Source: Sacculina carcini
Lineage: Eukaryota > Arthropoda > Thecostraca > Sacculinidae
Reading direction: 5' to 3'
Assembly (NCBI GenBank): GCA_916048095.2
Contig: OU696585.1
Span: 4,836,145 to 4,900,144 of the forward strand
DNA length: 64,000 nt
Made by a program: the position numbers and the translations under genes. Below are positions 1 to 9,761 of this stretch, piece after piece (within the stretch, counting starts at the first letter, position 1; each line of letters starts with the position of its first letter). The notes beneath the pieces are model-generated. The model had not been told where the DNA came from. It saw only the letters and a list, made by a program, of their open reading frames with translations, and did not search any database.

Positions 1-352
1 GTATAGCGCTCATCCAGGGACACAAGCGCGGCAACCTACAACGAAGATTTGAAAATATAAACATCAACATGAAAGCACCGCACACACACACAAAATAACA
101 TGCGGACAACTACAAAAGCCAACTTCGCTAGAAAGATATTATGAATAATAATAATAATAAATAAATACATCTCCTTTAGCGCATATAAATACACATGCGC
201 GCAAAATACCAATTGACTAGCAATAAGAAAAAACATATAGCAAATACTTATACACACACAACACTCAAACAATACATAATGCAGGAACAGCAAAACCAGA
301 TGAGGTACACAAAGCAAATAAAAATTGTGTATCGGAAATAACTAAAAACAGA
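1..352. other. Non-coding stretch, probable LINE 3' tail
   Basis: No gene is seen. The stretch is A-rich with a short AAT run near 150-165. It directly follows, on the minus strand, the C-terminal end of the LINE at 353-1396, so it is probably that element's 3' untranslated tail. This is inferred from position only. Confidence 0.4.
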
Positions 353-1396
353 TCACACAGAAGCATAAGGAGTAAGAGAGTGAGATACAGCGTCAAACGA
401 TTGATCAAACAAATATTTAAACAAAGAGGACCTGAACGAATGGAAGGAGGAAGATTGAACAATGTAAGAGGGAAGAGAATTAAACAGACGCGGAGCAAAA
501 AATGAAAACGATTTAGAAGACCAAGTAGACTCATTTAAAGCTCTAAAACATACAAGTGGGCGTGAGTGTCGAGAAGGAACAACAGATTCAGACAAAAGGT
601 GAGAAAGATAGGAAGGCTGAGAAGGGTCATGAATGAGTTTAAAAATAACACAACACAGGCGAAAATGAATGCGGGGAATGATAGGAAGCCAACGAAATTG
701 AAACAAAAATTCAGATGTATGGCGACAAGGAGTAGGAGACAGGTAGGTAGACATTCAAACGAACTAAAAACGGAAGTAAAGGAATCAATTAAAGAAAAGG
801 AGAGGGACTTGTGATAGACGGTGCCAATGCCACCACCACAGGACTTGCTATAAAGTGAGCGGGAAGAGTGAAGAAATTTGTAGGACGGAGGGAGCTGAGC
901 AGAAAAAGTCGCAACGTCAGTATCGAAAAACCAAGTTTCAATCAAACATAAGAAAGATAAATGATAAAAAGAACAAAGATAGGAGACGACATCAAACTTA
1001 TAACGACAAGAGCGGATATTCAAAAGGCCAAACGGGAGTGATGAGCGCGAAACGGAGACACGAGGGTTGACAGGAAGTCAGGCAGAAGTTTGACGAGAGC
1101 TAGTGGGACAAGTGAAAGAGGAGGAAGTGGCAGTGCGGGAACGAATACTATTTCGAACGGCGACAAAAGAAGGACAATCAGATGAGAAAGATGAGTGGAG
1201 GTGATCACGGCCAGCACGAGAGCAATTTACACATTTGAGCGGGGCCGACTGGTCGCAAGCAGATGACAGGTGGGGGCCGGCGCAGCGGCCGCACGTCGCG
1301 GAACGGGTGCACTGGGCCGCTTTGTGACCCAAACCAGCGCATTTGTAGCACCGCGCGACCCAATAACGGTCATAAACAGCGCAGGCGCACAGGCCA
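353..1396 (-). mobile_element. Internally deleted CR1/L2-like LINE
   Basis: Read leftwards on the minus strand. About 1395-1078 encodes an ORF1-type nucleic-acid-binding segment with successive zinc knuckles: CYKCAGLGHKAAQC, then CGRCAGPHLSSAC, then a third CVNC cluster. About 1060-740 encodes the start of an apurinic-type endonuclease (NIRSCRYKFD, CLIETWF, LPPSYKFLH, a GGG loop). About 750-353 encodes the extreme C-terminus of a CR1/L2-type ORF2 (FRWLPI, PSYLSHLL, an APRLFNSLP-like block). The rest of the endonuclease and all reverse transcriptase core motifs are missing, so the endonuclease start is joined to the ORF2 tail near 740. The copy is dead. The clade is assigned from motif style and could be a relative such as Rex1. 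Confidence 0.7.
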
Positions 1397-3336
1397 ACAA
1401 ACGTGTTACTATCTTTTGTAGGCTTCAGCTGTCATGACAGTTAGACAGTTTGTCAGCTGCGGAATCACAAGTGGGTACCACTTGCGTATCACTCGCGCAT
1501 ACTGACCGGTTCACAGCTAAAGTGGTGTACAGGAGACAAAGAATTGTTTGCCTTGTTCAGCGCCGTGAAACGATTCAGACACCTCTTAGAAGGCCGTCCG
1601 AATTTACAACTGTGGACTGACCACAAACCGCTGATTCATGCATTCACCAGCTCATCCGAGCGATCAGCTCGCGTTCAGCGCCAACTGGCGTACCTCAGCG
1701 AATTCTCGACTGACGTCAGGCACATCAAGGGTCGTGACAATGCCGTCTCAGACTGTCTCAGTCGTCCACCAGACGATGCCTTGCGTTCAGTGTCTGAGAT
1801 ACATGCTGAGGCTCAGCAAGGCTTATACCTTAACAAGCTTGCCTTAGCACAACAAGAAGCTTCAGATATCGCCGCTCTCGCCGCTTCTTCCTCGCTTCGT
1901 ATTGAGCGCCGTGATGTTGAAGGCGTGCCGACTGGTCTTCTGGTGGACGTCTCCACCGGTGTTGACCGCCCACTCGCACCTGAGGCGTTGCAGCACGAGA
2001 TCTATCTGCTATTTCACAGCATGCACCATCCCAGCGCGCGAACAACCCGGCGCCTGATCTCGGAACGCTTCGTGTTTAGTCGCATAAGCTCGAAAGTGTC
2101 AGCTTGGGTGAGGAATTGCACCCTCTGTCAACGATGCAAGGTCGGTCGTCACCAACATACGTCGTTGCGCCGCCCTGCAACACCATCTGGACGTTTGGAG
2201 GCGCTTCACGTTGACGTCGTCGGACCACATCCGGAAGACAGTTGTCATCGCTATTTGTTCACAATAGTGGACAGGTACACGCGTTACCCCGAGGCAATAC
2301 CGATGCCAGAGGCTTCTGCTGCGTCTTGTGCTCGCGCATTACTTGACTGGACGTCTCGCTTCGGTATGTGCCTGTGCATTACGTCCGACCGTGGCCGACA
2401 GTTTGTGTCCGACCTGTGGACCGAGTTTTGGTCCATCCTCGGGGTTCAGCTGAAGACAACGTGCGGCTATTCTCCTCAGCAGAATGGGTTAGTAGAGCGT
2501 ATTCATCGCCAGCTGAAATCCTCTCTTACTGCTGCTCTAGAGAGCAATGTCAACTGGATGGCGGACCTGCCCTTGGTTATGATGGGCATGCTTGCGGCGT
2601 ACAAGCCGGACATCAATTCATCATCAGCGGAGATGGTGTTTGGCGAAAAAATGCGCCTCCCGGGCCAATTTTTCTCACAGACTCAGTTGTCACCAGCGAA
2701 TGAGACAGCTCGACAGCTCGCTACCTCAATGTACAGACTCCGGCCAACACCGACCGCTTGGCACCGGCGCTACGACGCCGACCGTCCGTTTGTGTCGCAG
2801 CCGCTGATGACGGCGACACATGTGTTTGTTCGTGTGGATGCTGTGCGTCCACCACTGACTCCCCCTTACCGCGGACCGTATGCCGTGCTTCAGCGCGGTG
2901 ACAAAGCATTCGTTTTGGACTTCAACGGACGCCCGGACACAGTCGCCATCGACCGTTTGAAGCCGGCATTTTCCGAGAGAAGCCAAACCTGCAGCTCACC
3001 ACTGCCGCCTTCAGCCCAAACTTCTCAAGGCGCCACCAAGGCAGCTGCGGTTCCCACGTCGGTAACGGAGTCGCCTGTTCCTGCTGACACTTCGCACACA
3101 CTCCGGCCTCCCGGAATCGTTTGGTCCAGGCGCGCCAGGCCAATTCGCGCCCCGGTTCGCTCTCAGTAGTCGGTGCTCCGCACCTGGGGGGGAACTCTGG
3201 ACTCCGCGCCAGCATTGTATTTTATATTCATTTGTATATGTGTTGTTTCATTTGTGGTTTCCGACATACGTTTCCCAGTCAGTCGATCAATACACACTTA
3301 CGTGTTATTATCTTTTGTAGGCGTTCCTACAAATTA
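1397..3336 (+). mobile_element. Ty3/gypsy (CsRn1-like) fragment: RNase H, integrase, 3' LTR
   Basis: A fossil LTR retrotransposon missing its 5' part. About 1497-1790 encodes the end of RNase H (TGDKELFALF, LWTDHKPLIHAF, HIKGRDNAVSDCLSRP). About 1960-2960 encodes integrase: the HHCC zinc region (H..H, CTLCQRCK) and the core with DVVGP, TSDRGRQF and a GLVERIHRQLKS block. The reading frame closes at 3169. A G-rich tract near 3187 precedes LTR-like sequence to about 3336. A motif of roughly 24 nt (cgtgttaYtatcttttgtag) occurs at 1403 and again at 3301, as expected if LTR remnants lie at both sides and most of the interior is gone. The RNase H and integrase style resembles the CsRn1 clade. The copy is broken and its age is undetermined. 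Confidence 0.75.
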
Positions 3337-3589
3337 AATAGCGTGCCCGTGTCTGAATTCACTGTGGCAAGTAATTAATGAAACATGTCATATTTACTTC
3401 TATATTTCAACGTTTTCGTGTTGTTAATTATCACGCTTGGTACAATACATGATCGTAAACCGCCCAAAAATTTTTATTAGGTCGTAAAAAGAATGGTTAG
3501 GCATTATACAGTTTCTAAATGTAAGGTTTAATCTGAAACTGGGATTATTTGTGAAAATAATTCACCGGCGTACGCATAATATCAACTAA

Positions 3590-4288
3590 CAGTGCACCGC
3601 GAAATCGTGAAACGTGAAACGGTCTTGTATCTAGGTGGCGTTGGCAGAGCCCGATCACACCACAAATAGCACGTGCTTATTTGATAGGTTCGGCTAAAAA
3701 AGCCACACTGAAACAATATAAATAGCATTATTGCGACCATTACTAAAATAATTAATATTAGCAAGTAGCAACCAATATTAAAATAATAATATTAGCAAGT
3801 AGCAACCAATATTAAGATAATTAATATTAAAATAATTAATAACCAATAATAAAATAATTCATTATAAAATAATTTATATTAGCAAGTAGCAATAATAAAT
3901 ATTAGTAAGTAGTAATTAATAATTACATTAGCAAGTAGTGTATTTCACCTTTGTATTAGCTTTCAACTTTTAAATGTCATTTTGATGGTTTTGCTCCTTT
4001 TTGCGATAATAGCCAAATTATGAATTAATAAAATTAATTATTAAAATTAATTCACTTTTGGTGGTTTGTTGAAAAAACAGTACCAGATCGGAGAGAGGGT
4101 GCAAAAATGGTACCAAATCGGAGAATGGATGGTAAAGAGGACAGGTGTAATTTCTTCCATCAAACTAAAAAAAATTGACCTTTTTGAGAGATTATATGTT
4201 ATTTTAGGTTACTTTTTAGGTAACGTTTTCTCGAAAATATAGTTATTATTTCTGATTTATAGGTAAATTTTTTGACAGCTTTAGTATT
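3590..4288. mobile_element. Non-autonomous TA-flanked element, diverged copy A
   Basis: Parts of this stretch match the element at 10978-12179: the block around accattactaaaata, the block around cagtaccagatcggagag, repeated taggttactttt motifs, and the terminal ttttttgacagc. There is no coding capacity and the left end is unclear. A run at 3624-3644 (cttgtatctaggtggcgttgg) resembles the terminal repeat of the P element at 34501-40163. AT-rich gcaagtagcaa-type short repeats fill 3760-3940. Copy A lies just upstream of SSR3. Confidence 0.55.
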
Positions 4289-4530
4289 AATCAATTGGGA
4301 ATTATTATTTATTTGATTAATGTATAATTAGTATAAAGGGATGCAGAAAACAATATCGCAAATTGGAAAACTGGCTGATACGTGTGATGACGTGAATATT
4401 GTTGGTTGAATTGGCGCAATTGGTTCAGTCGGAGGAGTCTTCCACAGAGCAGATTGTGTTAGTTTTCCGCTCGCTGAGTGTTTGTTTTGTTTTACTGTAT
4501 TGATTGCGTGGCGGCTTCTGGTGTCGTATC

Positions 4531-7500
4531 ATGCCTGCTAACAGCAATAATCAGAATAAAAAGTTTAGCAACGAAGAGGAGTTGCTACTGCAAGATTTCA
4601 GCCGCAACGTTTCAACGAAATCATCGGCGCTTTTCTATGGAAATGCTTTCATTGTTTCCGTTATTCCAATATGTGAGTATCATTTGGTCAAAGGTTTTTT
4701 TCATTAGATGCATATATTATCAGTATCTTTTGTTAAAGGCTTGCTTCAATTTTGAAGTAATGCATGTGTGTTCATATTTGGCTCATTAAAACATGGTTCG
4801 TGTGGCCGTTTTGCCAAAGTAATTGTTTTTATGCGTATAATACATTTTTTAATTTGAGTAAGTATGGTTCATCATTTGAACTCAGCTAATTTTTTTGTTA
4901 TCGGTTTTTCGTTTATGTATGTATTTCTTGGGCTGTGTGTTTAATCACTGACTGGTTTCCATTGTCTGGTAGGGCTGTATTGGCGCGTGCACATGATCGA
5001 TTTGTACACGTCTATCCCTGCATTCGTGACCATCACACTAGGCTCATGCTACCTTATTGCCATGGCATACAAGAACACCAAGTTTGTGCTCAAACACAAG
5101 GTATGTGCGTTTACAGGGTGAAAAGTGTTCTGTTCTCAATATTTGCAAGTGAACCATACTTATATATATATATATATATATCTCAGTTGTACATGAAGAA
5201 GCCGTTAGGCGAAAACATTCGTACTAAAAATATATTGATTGTATCTGCGATAACTTTTTTTCAACTCTCGATAAAGATTAAACGATAACTTTTTTCCCAA
5301 CCTGCGATACACAATTTCATAATCCAAGCTGCGATAAGCGATACAACGATGGCGGTAAAAATGTTAACTTGCGACAAATAAAGCCATAAATGATAAGTAC
5401 CTTTATTTTGTTGAAATATTTACAAAAAGCATACCAACTATTTTTCCACGGTGAAAATTAATTTAACTACACAAAAACGGTCACTGGAACCAATCTATGG
5501 CCTACAAGTTATATTTCACATTAGTCTCTCTGGCTCAGACTCTCCCTCCTCAAGACAGCATCCAGGAGCTGCATGTTTCTTTGGTGAAGACCAGCTTCTC
5601 AAACCTGTCACTGGTCATTCATGCATGCTTGGGTCTGAGGACGTCAACAGTGCTGAAAATGCGCTCCACGCCAGCAGAGCCGGGCAAGGCCGTGTTGTAC
5701 TTGATGGACAGCGATATCACTTCTCCCTGTACATGCTGGGGAATTGCCCAGGCGTCACCTCTGCCACCTTGATCCTGCCCCAGGTGTCCACCTCCTTGAT
5801 GAGCTCCTCAATGTTGGGCTCATCCTCCTCCATCACAGTGGAGCTCTCCAGAAGGGCAAATGGGTCGTCGCTGGCTTCTTTAGGCTTTCCTGTCACCATG
5901 CCCTAGTTCTGGCTGGAGGGGGAGGGTCAGGTGTCACTGGCTGATCCAGAGGGGGGATCAGAGGGGTGAACCCCCCAAAAATATTTCTATCAACTCCTCA
6001 TAACCAAGAGGTTCACTAAAAGAGGTTAAGAGAAATATGTTTCTGCAGAATTTGTTGATATAAACATTGTCTCAAAGACGTGGCATAATGATGCATGTAC
6101 ACGACTGTCGCCCCCAAATTTCTGCCCCCACCAAAAATTAATTCAGCCCCTCCCAAAATTGCACACTGGATCCGCCACTGTCATGTGTGGATGTGATGGA
6201 GGTGGCGATCTTCCTGATGAATCTTAGTGTCTTCTTCAAGGGCAGGGCCACATGCTTCAACATGAAGGGGCCATGGTTGGGTGGGTCAAGGCGCATGGGA
6301 GAGAGCAGCACACACCCTCCTAACTCGAGAATACCAGCGAGACTGGCGCACTGCAGCTGTTAATAATAATGTGATTGGCCAGCTGCACACACACTTGGTA
6401 GCTCTCATGATGGTTTTCAGGGTTTACTTGCAAGCCAGTGCTCCTTCTAGTCTCTGTCCTATATATACTCTCAGATTGAACTGTTCTGGTAACGTCAGGC
6501 GGATTGTTGTGACTATTGCCGCCGTACACATTTTTTAATTTTTTCCAAAAGTCCTTTGAACTTATCGTTTATCGTTCCTCATTTTTGGGAATAGCGATAA
6601 GTGAATGAGCGATAATTTGAGAAAACTTTGCGATAAACGATAAAAGGTTGACATCAGCGATAATTATCGTTTATCGCTAATTTTTATCGCACGCGATAAC
6701 CACTGTATATGCATGCACGTGTGTGTACGTACTTATGCCTGATGATCAGAGGTGGGCGCGCGAACCTTGTTTTGGGTTCCTAATCCGAACCCGAATCTTC
6801 GCTGGTTTTGGGTTTCGAACCTCCGAATAACGAACCCGATTTTCAAAGTTTCGGTGCGAACATTTATTCCGTACATTTGTCCGCGAACCTCCGAATCTTT
6901 ACAAAATAGCAAAGCGAACCTTAATTCCGATACCTTCCGAACATTTCAAACCCTAATTTTACTCATTCCGAATCTGAATTTCCGATTACAAAAAGTGTTT
7001 AAGATATCTACATTATATATTAAACAAGTGTGACAACAGCAAGACAGTAAGAAGTGATAACAAAAAGTTGCGCAAGCGTAGTCACCGGCGGATGCGGCGC
7101 CGCAGTCAGTAATACTAGTATTTGTGTCGCATTGCTGAACACCTATGCCTATGTCATGCCTATGCGCGCATGCGGCGCACCAGGCAGTAATACTAGTATT
7201 TGTGTCGCATTGCTGAACATAGTTACACAGGCTTGCATATCGAGCACATTTCGAGCAGTGGTCATTTGAGATACACACACTTACACGCCCATACTGAAAT
7301 TCAAGTAGAGAAGCGATAAAGTAAAACACACCACTAATGGTCATAGGGGTCTCTAGTTGTTACGGAAACACAGGTTAAAATTTTTTTTATTTAACCTGTG
7401 ATAAAAACTTATGACACGAAAAATTAAATCCAATGTTTGGTCGTCTTCATTTTTTCGAAATTTTCCCGGGATTCGGATGTTCGGAATCTCGAAAAAAGAC

Positions 7501-8267
7501 GTTCCGAACCCGGAAGTCCCAATCTTTTTTGACGTCGGTCCGGATCCGAGCATCCGAACCCAAATCCGAGATTTCGTTGGTCCGAACAAATCCGCGGATA
7601 AAGGTTCGCGAACATTTGTTCGGAATGCCCACCTCTGCTGATGATACGCTTTTGATTTATGTTTGATTTGTCATTTTGACTTTCCGACAGATCGCGATCA
7701 AACGTGTGGAAGCGGTGAATCGCGAGATGCAGAAGAAATTGGCCGACGACAAGAAGATGAGCAAGAAGGAGAAAGACGAGAGGTCAGTCAGTTGCGCCGT
7801 GTTGCCAGCCTCCGTGTGTAGATAAATATGTGCGCATGAGTGTGTGTTAGGTACGTATTTGCTTGTTGAGTGAGTATGAGAGTTGTGTTGAGTAATGAGT
7901 GTTCAATGTACTTCACGTAATGACTTTATAATACAATGTCACACGTAATGCTTTCTGATACATACACGTACACACGTGGGTGTGTCTGCATGCTTTCATA
8001 GGTGTGTGTCGAGTGGGTGGTCACTGCATATATTTGTGTGCACGTGTTTGCATGTATGTGTGGAGCAGAACGTTGTGGCGTAAAAACGAGATTGCCGATT
8101 ACGAGGCGACCACGTTCTCCATATTCTACAACAACGCCCTATTTCTGGCCATAGTTATTGTGGCCAGTTTTTATGTGCTGGCGTCGTTCTCGCCACTGGT
8201 CAACTATCTGCTGTCCGTGTCGGCAGGCGCCGGTCTACTGGCGCTCTTCTCCACGGGAACCAAGTAG
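4531..8267 (+). CDS. SSR3: SSR3, translocon-associated protein gamma subunit
   Basis: A host gene with four exons: 4531-4672, 4973-5100, 7691-7782 and 8069-8267. All joints are GT-AG and in phase, giving 186 residues (the human protein has 185). TRAP-gamma is a multi-pass ER membrane subunit of the TRAP complex at the Sec61 translocon, assisting insertion of secretory and membrane proteins. Residues about 10-45 hold [12 protein letters not shown] and [18 protein letters not shown]. Exon 2 carries the next membrane segment, ending [12 protein letters not shown]. Exon 3 is the charged cytosolic helix ([17 protein letters not shown]). Exon 4 has [19 protein letters not shown] and the last two hydrophobic segments, ending [11 protein letters not shown]. 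The order of segments matches the family throughout and no lesion is seen. The start is the ATG just before the conserved N-terminus. Intron 2 (5101-7690) is enlarged by transposon remnants. An AATAAA at 8930 probably ends the mRNA. Confidence 0.96.
5215..6705 (-). mobile_element. hAT transposon remnant in SSR3 intron 2
   Basis: The right end (about 6560-6705) is rich in cgataa/ttatcg words and finishes in gcgataaccactg, which reads inward as cagtggttatcgc, a typical hAT terminus. The left side (5235-5380) holds related cgataa words but no clean terminus. On the minus strand, about 5900-5450 contains decayed hAT transposase C-terminal sequence, including a [14 protein letters not shown]-like segment and a PACMNDQ-like tail after an FSTV-like motif. 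Several frames are mixed, so the gene is dead. A separate MITE (5935-6180) sits inside. A short (TA)n run lies at about 5161-5181. Confidence 0.6.
5935..6180. mobile_element. hAT-type MITE nested in the hAT remnant
   Basis: A 246-bp element with ends cactggctgatccagag and ggatccgccactg, which are imperfect inverted repeats of the CAGTGGCGGATCC type. Flanking 8-mers are tcaggtgt (5927-5934) and tcatgtgt (6181-6188), an 8-bp target duplication with one mismatch, as hAT transposases make. The interior is rich in runs of C and G and has no coding capacity. Confidence 0.7.
6747..7637. mobile_element. 891-bp non-autonomous element with 8-bp target duplication
   Basis: The ends are inverted repeats: cagaggtgggc at 6747 and gcccacctctg ending at 7637. 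Both sides are flanked by ctgatgat (6739-6746 and 7638-7645), a perfect 8-bp duplication of the kind hAT elements make. The interior repeats gaacc/cgaac words near both ends. A segment containing cagtaatactagtatttgtg followed by tcgcattgctgaaca occurs twice (about 7104 and 7185). No transposase is encoded. It lies in SSR3 intron 2. Confidence 0.75.
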
Positions 8268-8521
8268 CGCCGACACGAGCGACACCTGGCGACTTGCCGT
8301 TCAACTAGCACGTGTATTTCAACTTGTGCGTTCAGCCGACTATGTGCGTTAGCTATGTGCTGACATGGTGTCTTGTTTGATTTCTGCCGGGGGGTTCGTC
8401 TTAAGTTATGATCTTTTCCAATATACGCGTATTTTAGTCATTCATTTTGACAGTCCGCGCGGTGTGTAGAGATGACAGGGAGGCCAATGACTGTATGCTG
8501 TTTTATGACATTTTAAGCTCT

Positions 8522-8600
8522 GTACGACAGCCTGTTGAACTATATGTTACGCCCTGCTGTGCGTCCATTCACAACCAGGAAACTGCCGACAGACTCAAGA
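8522..8600. repeat. Diverged 79-bp repeat, copy 1
   Basis: About 80 bp here resemble 9460-9538 with many substitutions. Shared words include cagcYtgttgaac, acgccc.gctgtg and gact.aag. This copy lies in the SSR3 3' untranslated region. Its origin was not recognised. Confidence 0.5.
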
Positions 8601-8929
8601 CCTGGACCCCACGGTGCAATGAACAAAGTACTATGCGTTTCTTCATATCTTTGTACCACAAACGCACGTATATTAACTGTACACACACCACTGGAAACCA
8701 ATGAAGTCGTGTTAAACGTAGGTTTGACAGTAACGAGTATGAGCTGATGAGTTGATGTTGTCAATGGCATGACTTGGACGTTGGCATCGTAGTCTGCTGG
8801 TTGGCGTGTCCGACTCACAACCGTTCGTCCTGATTGCGATTGTCATACACTCTTAATAATCATCAATAGTCCACACTGCATGCAGTGTATAAGACTAACG
8901 ATATATCGTGTATTGTCCCAATACACTGG

Positions 8930-8935
8930 AATAAA
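8930..8935 (+). promoter_or_regulatory. Poly(A) signal, probable end of SSR3
   Basis: AATAAA, 663 bp after the SSR3 stop codon and the first good signal seen downstream of it. The stretch 8268-8929 holds no supported gene and is read as the SSR3 3' untranslated region. Confidence 0.5.
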
Positions 8936-8985
8936 TTGAACAAAATGAACACAAACGTAGCATCAATAAGAAAACTGATATCCCG

Positions 8986-8991
8986 TTTATT
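8986..8991 (-). promoter_or_regulatory. Poly(A) signal for a minus-strand gene
   Basis: TTTATT on the plus strand, so AATAAA on the minus strand, about 50 bp beyond the SSR3 signal and downstream of the 45-codon frame at 9175-9312. The two signals face each other, as expected for convergent genes. Confidence 0.35.
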
Positions 8992-9174
8992 AGTCAGTGA
9001 ATTTCTCTTATATTTCTGCTAGTACCAAACAACACTCCCCGATTAAATAAAATAGTAAGTGTAAATAATAGTAATGTGTAGAAAGGAGACATACGCAAAC
9101 GAATTAACCCGCAAACAGAATGTATCCTCTAACAAACAATTACAGGAGGAAATAAATCAACACAAGAACCATAT

Positions 9175-9312
9175 TCAAAAGCGTTTGATGCCGAAATACG
9201 CTAGAACAAAGAACGACGCGACCGCAAGGGCCACGTTCATCCATCCAGCGCTCGCTTCCATTACTCCGCCGTCGTCGGGCTGCGCAGGGTACGGCCGACT
9301 CATTCTGGGCAT
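9175..9312 (-). CDS. Candidate 45-residue single-pass membrane protein
   Basis: A minus-strand frame that starts MPRMSRPYPAQPDDGG. It continues through an amphipathic stretch into a hydrophobic segment (NVALAVASFFVLAYFG) and ends IKRF. The hydrophobic segment of about 17-19 residues with a short basic tail looks like a tail anchor or small integral membrane protein. An in-frame TAG directly precedes the first ATG, so within this exon the ATG is the natural start. A TTTTCAG 60 bp upstream could be the acceptor of a 5' untranslated exon. A minus-strand AATAAA follows at 8991-8986. The family is not recognised. It could also be the last exon of a larger gene or a chance frame. Confidence 0.4.
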   Translation of the reverse strand: MPRMSRPYPAQPDDGGVMEASAGWMNVALAVASFFVLAYFGIKRF

Positions 9313-9459
9313 CTAATTCAGACGAGACCTCGGAGGCACATTGGCTCTGGACGCTGAAAATATTCACCAGTCCGAGCGTAAGACCCAACGACAAGCAGAT
9401 GTGTGTGTGTGTGCATGCGTTATATACTACTGAATTAATTTATTAATGACTGGCGTTTA

Positions 9460-9538
9460 TACGGCAGCTTGTTGAACTTGAACACTACGCCCCGCTGTGT
9501 GCCCATCTATAGCCAGGTTACTGTCAGCCGACTGAAGA
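9460..9538. repeat. Diverged 79-bp repeat, copy 2
   Basis: Partner of 8522-8600. It lies just left of the 16-bp target duplication of the large LINE. No other feature is seen between 9313 and 9562 apart from a short GT run near 9401. Confidence 0.5.
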
Positions 9539-9761
9539 AACGCCAACTGGTTACCGAGTGTGACAACCACAATGACTGGTGCTGGAACTATGGCGTCTAC
9601 GCCGTGTGACCACCCTCCAATCTGGAGACCAAACTGCAGCAACAACTCTTCCAGCCTCCAACCCTTCCAGCGTCGTCAGAACGACGGGGCTGTCGAGCTC
9701 CCGGGATTGGCTTCGATCACCCGGGTTCCACAGGTCTTTTTTCAGCTGGCTGGCTCAAATC

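Noticed and set aside
9140-9394. Overlapping 84-codon minus-strand frame
   Set aside because: It is Arg/Ser-rich without features and overlaps the better-supported 45-codon membrane frame in another phase.
9457-9645. Minus-strand 62-codon frame as RNF41-like exon 4
   Set aside because: It has no Cys/His pattern and the splice phase from exon 3 gives an early stop.
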